From: Anabaena cylindrica PCC 7122
GTDB lineage: Bacteria; Cyanobacteriota; Cyanobacteriia; Cyanobacteriales; Nostocaceae
DNA: 64,000 bases
Direction: 5' to 3'
NCBI RefSeq assembly: GCF_000317695.1
Contig: NC_019771.1
Location: forward strand, 5,260,001 to 5,324,000
Part shown: piece after piece, positions 36,897 to 45,525 of the stretch
How positions within the stretch are numbered: position 1 is the first letter of the stretch
Layout: the number at the start of each line of letters is the position of its first letter
The notes under the pieces: model-generated
Told to the model about the DNA's origin: nothing
The model's database searches: none
Seen by the model: the letters and a program-made list of their open reading frames with translations, nothing else
Program-made: the position numbers and the translations under genes

Positions 36897-37496
36897 GTGA
36901 TTATAGTCATTGATAATTACGATAGCTTTACATACAATTTGGTGCAGTATTTGGGGGAACTAGCCAAAGATTTCCCGGTAGCGGCTGAATTGAAAGTTTT
37001 TCGCAACGATAAAATAACTGTAGAGGAAATTCGGGATTTAAAGCCCGATGCGATCGTAATTTCCCCTGGGCCTGGTCGTCCAGAAGATGCAGGAATTTCT
37101 GTAGATGTAATTGAAAAACTAGGATATGGTATTCCTATTTTGGGTGTTTGTTTAGGACATCAAAGTATTGGTCAGGTATTCGGTGGTAAAATCGTTTCTG
37201 CTCCAGAATTGATGCATGGCAAAACCTCCCAAGTATCTCATACTGGAGTCGGGGTTTTTCAAGGATTAGAAAATCCCATTACCGCCACCAGATATCATAG
37301 TTTGGTGATTGACCGCGAAACTTGCCCCGAAGTCTTAGAAATCACCGCTTGGGTGGAAGATGGCACAATTATGGGAGTACAACACCGGAACTATCCTCAC
37401 ATTCAGGGAGTCCAGTTTCATCCAGAGAGTGTACTGACTTCTTCGGGTAAGCAGTTACTGCGGAATTTCCTGGAACAACTACAGACGAGAGTGTGA
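36897..37496 (+). CDS. trpG: Anthranilate/aminodeoxychorismate synthase glutaminase
   Basis: The 199-residue class I glutamine amidotransferase starts at GTG (MIIVIDNYDSFTYNLVQYLG). It has the nucleophile Cys in ILGVCLGHQSIGQVFGG and the catalytic His-Glu in GVQFHPESVLT. It supplies ammonia to anthranilate synthase (TrpE) for tryptophan or to PabB for folate; sequence cannot separate the two roles, and many cyanobacteria use one protein for both. The next gene starts four bases after its stop, so the two are probably co-transcribed. Confidence 0.93.
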   Translation: MIIVIDNYDSFTYNLVQYLGELAKDFPVAAELKVFRNDKITVEEIRDLKPDAIVISPGPGRPEDAGISVDVIEKLGYGIPILGVCLGHQSIGQVFGGKIVSAPELMHGKTSQVSHTGVGVFQGLENPITATRYHSLVIDRETCPEVLEITAWVEDGTIMGVQHRNYPHIQGVQFHPESVLTSSGKQLLRNFLEQLQTRV

Positions 37497-37500
37497 TTAA

Positions 37501-38268
37501 ATGAAACGACGAGAGTTGATGGGCTATGCTGGGGCAGGTTTGGTAACAGCATTAGTAACTAATTTAGGTTCCAATCTTCCCGCTACAGCCCAATCTAGTG
37601 GTGTATCAGTTCAGTGGTTGGGTCATACTTGCTTTCTGTTCACTGGTGGGGGTGTAAAAGTTCTCGTCAATCCTTTTCGGACTGTCGGCTGTACGGCTGG
37701 TTATCGTCTCCCCAAAGTTGCAGCTGATTTGGTCTTAATTAGCAGTCAACTGTTAGATGAAGGTGCAGTAGAAGGACTACCAGGAAATCCTAAGCTGATT
37801 TATGAAGCGGGAGTTTATGAATTTAAAGGTCTTAAATTCCAGGGAATCTCTATGGATCATGACCGCAAAGGTGGCAGACAATTCGGTAAAAATACCGCTT
37901 GGAAGTGGAACCAAGGGGGAATTAATATTTTACATTTAGGGGGCGCAGCTGCACCTATTTCCATTGAGCAAAAAATTCTTACAGGTCGTCCCGATGTGGC
38001 ATTAGTTCCTGTAGGTGGTAGCGCTAAAGCTTATAATGCTGAAGAAGCAAAACAGGCAGTTGCGGTCTTAAATCCAAAGTTGATAATTCCTACCCATTAC
38101 CGCACCCAAGCAGCAGATGCCGCTAGTTGTGAGATTACACCAGTAGATGATTTTTTGGCTTTGATGCCTGGTGTCAATGTGCGCCGGAGTAATGGTGATA
38201 CTGTGGCTATTAATTCTAAGGCTTTGCCGGAAAATACTGAAATTCAGCTTTTGAGTTATAAGTTTTAG
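37501..38268 (+). CDS. Exported MBL-fold metal-dependent hydrolase (UlaG-like)
   Basis: The 255-residue protein begins with a Tat-like signal (MKRRELMGYAGAGLVTALVT, cleavage probably after ATAQ). A reduced metallo-beta-lactamase fold of the UlaG/YtkL type follows, with WLGHTCFLFTGGGVKVLVNPF, then ISMDHDRKGG, LHLGGAA and PTHYRTQ. The usual HxHxDH motif is not intact: the region reads ISSQLLDEGAVEG. Metal binding may therefore be weakened or lost. It lies four bases after trpG. Substrate unknown. Confidence 0.82.
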   Translation: MKRRELMGYAGAGLVTALVTNLGSNLPATAQSSGVSVQWLGHTCFLFTGGGVKVLVNPFRTVGCTAGYRLPKVAADLVLISSQLLDEGAVEGLPGNPKLIYEAGVYEFKGLKFQGISMDHDRKGGRQFGKNTAWKWNQGGINILHLGGAAAPISIEQKILTGRPDVALVPVGGSAKAYNAEEAKQAVAVLNPKLIIPTHYRTQAADAASCEITPVDDFLALMPGVNVRRSNGDTVAINSKALPENTEIQLLSYKF

Positions 38269-38411
38269 TTAAATCGGGCAGAAATTTAAGGTTTCGTTTC
38301 TCAACCCAACACTTGACAGTTTTGTAGATGTTGGGTTTCACTCCTAGGCATTACGCATTGACAGGAAACTTGAAATATATAAAACATCGACCGAATTTAA
38401 ATATGCGTATC

Positions 38412-38909
38412 CTATAACCCTTGTAGAGACGTTCCATGGAACGCCTCTACTGTAACGGGGAATGTCACCTCCAACTCCCAATTTCCCCCTAAAGCAGCAT
38501 TTCCCATTTTTGTGGCTGAGGCGCTAATGGTTGCGTTGGTAATCTCATGTAACCTGCGAATCAATTCTTCTCCAGCGTCTCCCACAGCGACTCTAGAACC
38601 ATAGAGTAAAATACTCTGGCTTTGCCAACGTTGTAATAAAGTAGCATATTTACTGATGTTGTCTAAATTCAGTTGACTATTTCCCAAATATAAATATCCC
38701 GGAGAACCGTGAGAAACGATGTGAATGGCGGTGATTTGGGGATGATTTTGTAAAAATTCGGTAATTTCTACAATTCCGTCTCTATTTGGGGAAAGAATAA
38801 CCGTTTCTACTCCTTCAACAACTCTTGTCTGTAGGGTTTGGTAATCGGAAACTGAGGAATCAATGAAGACAATGGTATAGATTTGATTGAGTGAATAGTT
38901 GTTCAACAT
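38412..38909 (-). CDS. DUF4347 domain protein, truncated at the C-terminus
   Basis: The 165-residue product matches the DUF4347 domain that opens many large secreted cyanobacterial adhesins: IVFIDSSVSDYQTL, THIVSHGSPGYLYLGNSQL-like wording, and LLYGSRVAVGDAGEELI. Normally several hundred to thousands of residues follow. Here the frame runs into the palindromic repeat at 38422-38451, which encodes the last residues (VEAFHGTSLQGL), and stops. It is therefore probably a truncated gene. The FG-GAP gene further upstream on the same strand may have belonged to a similar exoprotein. Confidence 0.8.
   Translation of the reverse strand: MLNNYSLNQIYTIVFIDSSVSDYQTLQTRVVEGVETVILSPNRDGIVEITEFLQNHPQITAIHIVSHGSPGYLYLGNSQLNLDNISKYATLLQRWQSQSILLYGSRVAVGDAGEELIRRLHEITNATISASATKMGNAALGGNWELEVTFPVTVEAFHGTSLQGL
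38422..38451. repeat. Palindrome GTAGAGACGTTCC inside a coding end
   Basis: The near-perfect palindrome around GTTCCATGGAAC, with arms GTAGAGAC and GCCTCTAC, is the same dispersed repeat seen at 28266 and 55009. Here it forms the final codons of the DUF4347 gene and probably caused its truncation. Confidence 0.75.
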
Positions 38910-39312
38910 AATTATTATTTTTGCACCTATAACAGAATGTATTTTCCTGTTGCATTGAGACTAGGATTTAGCATTGCTAAACCCCTACAACTCTTTATGG
39001 GTACAGGCTTAAGCACAATTAAGATGGTAATGGATTTCACTTATAAACAAAACCGTAATTTCTCGGATTTGGCGGTTAAATCAATGAGTTTGAAATAGCC
39101 AAAATAAAACGCCCAAAGCTATTCAGGACGGGAATTAAATATTTTTGTAGGTGAAAAATGTTTTGGGTTTATATGAACTAAATAAAACCTAGATAAATAT
39201 ATTTTTTTGATGAATATTAGGCTATACGACTACGAATATATACTTGACTGATAAGATTGGATAATTTATTTTCTTGTGTTCTTCAGGTAAATCTTATGGG
39301 TGCATCTTTATT

Positions 39313-39660
39313 AGGACTTACGCACTGTACAAACTGCACATAATATGTATGAAGAAAATTGCCTAGTTTCAGGTTTTTGAAATCGCATATTAGTGCGGTG
39401 CGTCAGATAGAGACAATCTGTTAAATGCTCAATTATCGGGTCTGACGCACCCTACAAGAGATAAAATCCATATCAATGCCTTGTCCATTTTTTGTAGCGA
39501 CTGTATTGATTGTCAAGCGACAGCGCAACCCGACGCATTTGTTGGGTTATGCCTCCGGCACACTACGTGAACGTCCCTCAGCCCAACCTACAAATCAAGA
39601 CTTTTTTCGATTTGGACAAGGTATTGCCATATTTGATAAATTTATCAATGCGTAAGTCCT
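39313..39660. repeat. MITE family 2 (AGGACTTACGCA ends), long copy
   Basis: AGGACTTACGCA at 39313-39324 and TGCGTAAGTCCT at 39649-39660 are perfect 12-base inverted ends about 348 bp apart. Inside are further repeats, for example GTGCGTCAGA facing TCTGACGCAC (39397-39456). A shorter element with the same ends is at 49273-49364. Non-coding. Confidence 0.75.
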
Positions 39661-39753
39661 ATAGCGGTATGCACTTGAATGAAATACATCATAGCCCCCT
39701 CATCGCTTGCGGGGAGGGGTTCTTGTATCTCACTCAACCGAGAACCGCTATAG
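39659..39753. repeat. Small repeat with CTATAGCGGT ends
   Basis: CTATAGCGGT at 39659-39668 and ACCGCTATAG at 39744-39753 are perfect inverted ends of a 95-bp non-coding element that abuts and shares two bases with the preceding element. A piece of the same end (GAGAACCGCTATA) occurs near 55083. Confidence 0.7.
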
Positions 39754-39844
39754 TATTATAAAAAAGTAAGGTTTCTCGCCGTTTTGAGTATGGGTTGGTA
39801 ATGGGAAGAAACCTATTACCCATTACCTATTACCCATTACCAAT

Positions 39845-41095
39845 TTAAGCGGTGTACCATTCTGGAGTTAGCTTATCTGCTTCAGTGACAGGAGCTTCAG
39901 TTGCTAGAGTACCATTCATAGTCCAGATGGTGTCTGCACTTGTTTGTTGATCACGCCAGTAGATGTCGGTTTTGCCATCGCCGTTGAAATCGCCAAGGGA
40001 TGATGTCAAACCTACGCTATTGCTGGGTAGGAAGGCTTCAGAACTCACTTGTGTACCATCCATCAACCAAGCTGTGTTTGCACCTGTGGTGGCATTGTGC
40101 CAGAAGATGTCAGTTTTGCCATCGCCGTTGAAATCACCAATGCTGGATGTCCATTCTGCACCAAGTGTGTTGACAACGCCTTCGGTAACGAAGATACCAT
40201 TCATTGTCCAAATTTTGTTTTCACCTGTTTGGGAGTTGCGCCATAAGATGTCTGTCTTGAAGTCGCCGTTAAAATCGCCTAGGCTAGTTGTCCAGGATGC
40301 ATCCTGTGATTGTAAGTTATATGGGGTGGCTTGGCTACCATCCATGAACCAAGCGATATTATCGCCGGTTGTGTTGTTGCGCCAGAAGATGTCACTCTTG
40401 CCGTTACCGTCGAAATCGACAATGGTTGCAGTTAAGGCTACATCTGTGGTTTCGAGAACGGTGGCACTAACTACTGTGGTTCCATCCATCTGCCAAATGG
40501 CGTTCTCACCTGTTTGAGTATTATGCCAGAAGATATCGGTTTTGCGATCGCCATTGAAATCGCCAATGTTCGCAGACCAACCTGGATCTACTCTATCTAA
40601 ATTGAGGAAACTAGAAACTCTTGCGCCATCCATTAGCACAACAACATTCTCACCTGTTTGTTGGTTGCGTAGCAAGAAGTCGGTCTTATTATCGCTGTTA
40701 AAGTCAGCAGTTTCATAACTCCAGGTGGTTAAGTCATATTGACCTAAAGAAGCCTGTTCTACGACTCTTGTCCCATCCATCAGGCGAACTAAAATTTCAC
40801 CTGTTTGCACATTCACCCACAATTTATCTGTTTTACCATCACCGTTGAAATCAGGGACAATTGCGGCGCTAGTTAGGTAAGGATTAGGGTTGGGATTGAC
40901 GCTACCTACTGGGATTGAGGGTAATGAATCAAGTGGGATAGGAAATATTGAATCTTCTTGTGATTGGGGTGCAGAACTATTAGGAAGTTGCGTATCAAGA
41001 GATGTTGTCAAAGCTTGTGATTTTTCGAGAGATTGTAATCCTGATACTGCTAGTTCTTTTGAATATAATCCTGAGCGAGTTGCTGCTTGAAACAT
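39845..41095 (-). CDS. FG-GAP/VCBS repeat protein
   Basis: The 416-residue protein consists mostly of seven repeats of about 44 residues with the calcium-binding core DFNGDGKTDIFWHN followed by a W.MDGT strand. Seven such units would close one beta-propeller like the integrin head. The first 80 residues are Ser/Pro/Gln-rich and I see no classical signal peptide; export, if any, may use another route. Such proteins act in adhesion or binding of sugars outside the cell. The ATG has 420 bp of AT-rich upstream DNA. Confidence 0.88.
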   Translation of the reverse strand: MFQAATRSGLYSKELAVSGLQSLEKSQALTTSLDTQLPNSSAPQSQEDSIFPIPLDSLPSIPVGSVNPNPNPYLTSAAIVPDFNGDGKTDKLWVNVQTGEILVRLMDGTRVVEQASLGQYDLTTWSYETADFNSDNKTDFLLRNQQTGENVVVLMDGARVSSFLNLDRVDPGWSANIGDFNGDRKTDIFWHNTQTGENAIWQMDGTTVVSATVLETTDVALTATIVDFDGNGKSDIFWRNNTTGDNIAWFMDGSQATPYNLQSQDASWTTSLGDFNGDFKTDILWRNSQTGENKIWTMNGIFVTEGVVNTLGAEWTSSIGDFNGDGKTDIFWHNATTGANTAWLMDGTQVSSEAFLPSNSVGLTSSLGDFNGDGKTDIYWRDQQTSADTIWTMNGTLATEAPVTEADKLTPEWYTA

Positions 41096-41516
41096 GGTGT
41101 GTTTTTATGGGTAATTAATATAAATTTTTAATTTGTTTACGATAAAGATTCTGTAAATAATAAACATTCGGCTAATTCTTTTTAGCAAATGTCATTATTT
41201 GAAGATATATCTCTACTGTTTGAAAATTGCTTTTGTCAAAAATAAAAATAATATCTTAATAATCAAAATAGATTTTTGATATTGTTTATTAATGTCATTG
41301 TTTAATCATAAAATTCTGGTTTTTTGACAATCATCTTGATCGCAATTCGCAAGGAGTTACAAACAAATCAAAGATGATGACTATATTTGTGAGTGACACC
41401 AAAAAATGAGATAAAGTAAAAATTGGCTAAAATAACTGAGATTAGTAACTATTAATAGAGATACTTCTAGTTATTAAAGTAAAAAACACTACTATAAATT
41501 CAACAGTAAATTAGTT
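41096..41516. other. AT-rich divergent intergenic region
   Basis: About 420 bp between the FG-GAP gene and pepP, with long A/T runs and no open frame, tRNA or clear repeat. It should contain the promoters of both genes. Confidence 0.5.
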
Positions 41517-42824
41517 ATGCAAACAGAATATCGGCAACGTCGTGAGCAGTTAATGGCGAAAATTGGTGCTGGTACAGCCATTTTTAGGAGTGCGCCAACT
41601 GCGGTAATGCACAACGATGTTGAGTATAATTATCGTCAAGATAGTGATTTCTTTTACTTAACTGGGTTCAATGAGGCTCAAGCTGTAGCGGTGTTAGCAC
41701 CTCATCACCCAGAACATCGGTTTGTGCTGTTTGTTCAACCCAAGGACAGGGAAAAGGAAGTTTGGAGTGGTTATCGCTGTGGGGTAGATGCAGCGAAGGA
41801 ATTTTATGGTGCAGATGCAGCTTATCCGATTGCGGAGTTAGATGAGAAATTACCTCAATATTTAGAAAAGAGCGATCGCATATATTATCATCTAGGACGC
41901 GATCGCAATTTCAATGACAGAATTCTCAAACATTATCAAAATCTCCTGCGGACTTATCCCAAGCGAGGAACGGGGCCAATTGCTATTCAAGATACCATTA
42001 CTGTCTTGCATGGTATGAGATTGCATAAAAGCGAAACAGAATTAGATTTAATGCGAAAAGCGGCAGATATTGCTGTAGAAGCGCACAACCACGCCTTAGA
42101 AATTACCGCACCTGGACGTTATGAATACGAAATCCAAGCAGAGATGGAACGTATTTTCCGGTTGCGGGGTGGAATGGGGCCTGCTTATCCTTCCATTGTC
42201 GCGGCTGGGAAAAATGCTTGCGTGCTGCATTACATTGAAAATAATTGCCAAATGCAGGAAAACGAATTGCTGCTAATTGATGCAGGTTGCGCCTATAACT
42301 ACTACAACTCTGATATTACGCGGACATTTCCAGTGGGGGGAAAATTCACAGCAGAACAAAAAGCATTATATGAAATTGTACTAGAATCACAAAAACAAGC
42401 GATCGCACAAGTACAACCAGGAAACGCCTTCAACGCACCCCATAATACAGCCGTCCGCATCCTCACAGAAGGTTTAGTAGAACTGGGTTTACTCAAAGGT
42501 GAAATTGACAAATTAATCGCAGAAGAAAAATATAAACCATTTTATATGCACCGTACCAGCCATTGGTTAGGATTAGATGTTCATGATGTCGGTGTATATC
42601 AACATGGAGAAAATCCCCAACTTTTACAACCAGGACAAGTACTAACAATAGAACCAGGACTTTACATAGTTCCCGACACCAAACCCGCAGAAGATCAACC
42701 AGAAATTGATCCCCGGTGGGTAGGTATTGGGATTAGAATTGAAGATGATGTTTTAGTCACCGCAAATGGACATGAAGTATTAACTGCGGGAGTTCCCAAG
42801 GAAATAAAAGATGTAGAAAGATAG
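41517..42824 (+). CDS. pepP: Xaa-Pro aminopeptidase (aminopeptidase P, M24B)
   Basis: The 435-residue enzyme has an N-terminal AMP_N domain (with DSDFFYLTGFNEAQAV) and a C-terminal pita-bread fold. The metal ligands are visible in LLIDAGCAYNYYNSDITRTF (two Asp), HRTSHWLGLDVHDVG (His), TIEPGLYI (Glu) and GIRIEDDVLV (Glu). It removes an N-terminal residue next to proline and works in the cytoplasm with manganese. The length matches bacterial PepP. The gene is single and is followed by a nested repeat cluster. Confidence 0.95.
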   Translation: MQTEYRQRREQLMAKIGAGTAIFRSAPTAVMHNDVEYNYRQDSDFFYLTGFNEAQAVAVLAPHHPEHRFVLFVQPKDREKEVWSGYRCGVDAAKEFYGADAAYPIAELDEKLPQYLEKSDRIYYHLGRDRNFNDRILKHYQNLLRTYPKRGTGPIAIQDTITVLHGMRLHKSETELDLMRKAADIAVEAHNHALEITAPGRYEYEIQAEMERIFRLRGGMGPAYPSIVAAGKNACVLHYIENNCQMQENELLLIDAGCAYNYYNSDITRTFPVGGKFTAEQKALYEIVLESQKQAIAQVQPGNAFNAPHNTAVRILTEGLVELGLLKGEIDKLIAEEKYKPFYMHRTSHWLGLDVHDVGVYQHGENPQLLQPGQVLTIEPGLYIVPDTKPAEDQPEIDPRWVGIGIRIEDDVLVTANGHEVLTAGVPKEIKDVER

Positions 42825-42849
42825 TAACTGGGATGTAAATTTTACCAAT

Positions 42850-43238
42850 TATACTCAAAACGGCTAGAAATTTGACTTTTTGATAATACAAAGAACAAGT
42901 TCAAAGCCTCTCCCTCTTCACTGGGGCTACGGTGTACACACATCTCTAGACAGGATGCTAAACGTGATCCGATCCCCCTAAATCCCCCTTTTTAAGGGGG
43001 ACTTTGAAGAATTTTATCTCGTTCCCATGCTCTGCATGGGAATGCTGCTCATTGAGGCTCTGCCTCCAATCTGGCATTGAGTCAGAGACTCAAAGAATGC
43101 ATTCCCAGTCGGAGACTGGGAACGAGGAAAGTCTTATCAAGCTAGGTTTTTAGGAATTGTGTGTACACCGTAGGTGAACGGGGAGAGGTTTGGAGAGGGG
43201 TTCCATATTTAGTTAAACTATGAACCGTTTGAAATATA
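42850..43238. repeat. MITE family 1, copy B, with nested element
   Basis: The left arm (TATACTCAAAACGGCTAG) and the right arm (TTTAGTTAAACTATGAACCG) match copy A, with degenerate right terminus GAAATATA. The core after the left GGTGTACACAC box contains CTCTAGACAGGATGCTAAAC and a CCCCC-rich piece, followed by a complete copy of the CTCGTTCCCA element. The same core piece occurs in reverse orientation in copy C. Confidence 0.85.
43018..43126. repeat. Palindromic MITE-like repeat with CTCGTTCCCA ends, copy 2 (nested)
   Basis: Bounded by CTCGTTCCCA and TGGGAACGAG, with the internal words GGCTCTGCC and CATTCCCAGTCGGAGACTGG, as in the copy at 17827-17933. It lies inside MITE family 1 copy B, so it inserted after that element was in place. 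Confidence 0.82.
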
Positions 43239-43245
43239 CCAAATT

Positions 43246-43821
43246 TTAACTACATCCCTCCACAAATTCTACTTCTGGTAATTTACCTGATCTATACCTA
43301 GTTACCCGCTGACCATCAGTTTCAAAAACAACTCTATAATTTTGGTCAGCCTTATCCCTGGGTATTAAAGTTAGGTAATGTCCCTTTTGGACATAGTTAT
43401 GAGGTGTAACTTTAATTTGTCCAGGATAAAGAGATTTAATTCTTGCTTCAGTATCACCAATTTTTGCACCTGAAACTGTAGTAACTCTTGGATCATCTAT
43501 ATCTACCCTAGCAATAACATCACTAGTGACATATTTCTGACGACTTTTAGCATCATCTTTTGTCACCATAAATGATATATCTTTGAGGTCTCCTTCTCCT
43601 TGAAGATAGTAACAGCTATCATTTCCAGCGTAGGATACATATAACTTAGCATGAAGAGCCGCTTCAGGAAGATTCATTCCTACTTTTACCGCACCAATAC
43701 CATTAATAGTCACTTTTGATTGATTGGTTAATTTTGTCTGTGCAGTCACCATTCCCACCGCGAAAACAGAAGTTGTAAGGGTGATAGCGACAATAGTTAA
43801 TAATTTGCTTTTGCTATTCAT
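43246..43821 (-). CDS. Secreted protein of unknown function
   Basis: The 191-residue protein starts with a Sec signal peptide (MNSKSKLLTIVAITLTTSVF, cleavage probably after VTAQ). The mature part shows a pattern I have seen in secreted proteins of several bacteria: an opening GAVKVGMNLPEAALHA, a Cys in DSCYYLQG, RVDIDDPRVTTVSGAKIGDT and an ending FVEGCS. The two Cys could form a disulfide. No enzyme motif is recognised. The stop lies eight bases from MITE copy B, which may supply its 3' end. Confidence 0.75.
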   Translation of the reverse strand: MNSKSKLLTIVAITLTTSVFAVGMVTAQTKLTNQSKVTINGIGAVKVGMNLPEAALHAKLYVSYAGNDSCYYLQGEGDLKDISFMVTKDDAKSRQKYVTSDVIARVDIDDPRVTTVSGAKIGDTEARIKSLYPGQIKVTPHNYVQKGHYLTLIPRDKADQNYRVVFETDGQRVTRYRSGKLPEVEFVEGCS

Positions 43822-43934
43822 AGTATTTTGGAAAATTTGCTATATTTTAGATACAATCCGAAATTAGATATTTCGTATTTTTGTTTTTTCTCAAATCAAA
43901 TCAAATCAAATATTAAATTAAAGCAGAGGTGACA

Positions 43935-44321
43935 ATGACTCTAAGTTTAGTCAGACACCAATTTACAGTTCAGCAATATCATCAAATGGCTGAGTCTGGT
44001 ATTTTAACAGAAAATGACCGAGTAGAACTAATTCGGGGAGAAATGATTGATATGTCACCTATTGGGACAAGACACGCGGGTTGTGTAAATAGATTAGTTA
44101 ATCTACTGATTCAGCTTCTAGGAAAGCAAATAGTTCTTGCACCGCAGAATCCCATAGAATTAAATGACACTTCCGAACCGCAACCAGATATAGCATTACT
44201 AAAACCGCATGCAGATTTTTATAGAAATTCACACCCCCAACCAGAAGATATATTTTTGTTAATAGAAGTTGCCGATACAACAATAATCAGTCACCACTTT
44301 TCAAACACCCTCTTAACTTGA
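43935..44321 (+). pseudogene. Uma2 family gene truncated by a MITE
   Basis: The ATG at 43935 (MTLSLVRHQFTVQQYHQMAE) has an AGAGG ribosome site five bases upstream; a GTG lies six bases before. The product follows the Uma2 pattern: ENDRVELIRGEMIDMSPIG, HAGCVNRL, PQPDIALLKP, and IFLLIEVADTTI. It then leaves the family sequence and stops after 128 residues, where about 190 are expected. MITE family 1 copy C starts 12 bp after the stop, so the 3' third was probably lost with its insertion. The second half of the nuclease fold is missing. Confidence 0.78.
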
Positions 44322-44332
44322 ATCGAACCCAT

Positions 44333-44575
44333 TATACTCAAAACGGCTAGAAATTTGACTTTTTGATAATACAAAGAATAAGTTCAAAGCCTCTCTTTTT
44401 AAGGGTATCTAAATTCTTGAAAGTCCCCCTTAGAAAGGGGTATTTAGGGGGATCGGATCACGTTTAGCATCCCGTCTAGAGATGTGTGTACACCGTAGTT
44501 TCACGGGGAGATGTTTGGGGAGAGATTTGGAGAGGGGTTCCATATTTAGTTAAACTATGAACCGTTTGCAGTATA
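44333..44575. repeat. MITE family 1, copy C, with inverted core
   Basis: Ends TATACTCAAAACGG and CCGTTTGCAGTATA match copy A exactly at the termini. The core (44420-44493) is nearly identical to the copy B core at 42940-43012 but in reverse orientation: CGGATCACGTTTAGCATCCC now lies next to the right-hand GTGTGTACACC box. The left box is absent. Non-coding. Confidence 0.85.
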
Positions 44576-44616
44576 GCTGAGAACCTTAGAGAACTACACA
44601 AAAAAGATGATCCAAT

Positions 44617-44680
44617 CTTGTGGGATGGGCATCTTGCCCGTCCTTGTATTATTAGCGGGCTTTTCGGCCCGCACCACAAG
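44617..44680. repeat. Short intergenic hairpin repeat
   Basis: Outer words CTTGTGG and CCACAAG are inverted and enclose two small hairpins, GGGCATCTTGCCC and GCGGGCTTTTCGGCCCGC. Pieces of the same wording occur near 35270 and 23125. Non-coding. Confidence 0.55.
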
Positions 44681-44808
44681 AAATATTAGGATATTTTTTT
44701 AATTGGAAGTCTCTTAGTCTAAATTCCAATCAGAAGACATTTCATTAAATGTATCGTCAAAATTTCCGTTATAATTCTAAAGCATCTCCATCGCACTAAA
44801 TCCTAATC

Positions 44809-45285
44809 ATGGCCGACATTCCCCAAACCGGACAATCAGCACCCGACTTCACCACCCCAGACCAAAACGAAAAACCAATTACTCTAGCTGACTTCAGTGA
44901 GTGGATAGTCCTCTATTTTTACCCCAAAGATGACACTCCGGGATGCACCACAGAAGCCAAAGACTTCACTGATTTAGCTTCAGAATTTACCACTGTAGGA
45001 GCTAAAATCATCGGTGTCAGTCCAGATTCATCTAAAGCACATTGCAAATTTATCGACAAACATCAATTATCAATTACCCTGTTAAGTGATCCAGAACATC
45101 AATTAATAGAAGCCTATGGTGCTTGGAGGTTAAAAAAATTTATGGGTAAAGAATATATGGGTGTTGCTCGTTCAACTTTTTTGATTTCACCCGATAAAAT
45201 CATAGCCTACTCTTGGCCTAATGTAAAAACAAAAGGTCATGCCCAAGCAGTATTGACAAAATTGCAAACATTAACAGTTAAATAA
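44809..45285 (+). CDS. Peroxiredoxin, BCP/PrxQ family
   Basis: The 158-residue thioredoxin-fold peroxidase has the active site PKDDTPGCTTEAKDF with the peroxidatic Cys and the family ending RSTFLISPDKIIAY. In most PrxQ proteins a resolving Cys lies five residues after the first (GCT.EAC); here that position is Lys. Another Cys (in SKAHCKFIDKHQ) might take over, or the enzyme is of the 1-Cys type. It reduces hydroperoxides in the cytoplasm. The gene is single. Confidence 0.9.
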   Translation: MADIPQTGQSAPDFTTPDQNEKPITLADFSEWIVLYFYPKDDTPGCTTEAKDFTDLASEFTTVGAKIIGVSPDSSKAHCKFIDKHQLSITLLSDPEHQLIEAYGAWRLKKFMGKEYMGVARSTFLISPDKIIAYSWPNVKTKGHAQAVLTKLQTLTVK

Positions 45286-45525
45286 TTAAATACTTTATTT
45301 CAATCTCATCTTTTTAAACATGAGTTTTTTCTGTTCCCTGTTGCCAGTTCCCTCTGAATGTGATGAAAGTTAACGAGTTTTTACAAAACCATAACCTGCT
45401 AAAACAGATACTTTTTATATATTTTGGGCAAGATGCCGATAATTTGTATCCACAAATTATTGAAATAATTCCTTAAAAGCTAGATAACATTATATTCAGC
45501 GCATTTACTAGCGGAGTTAATCACA

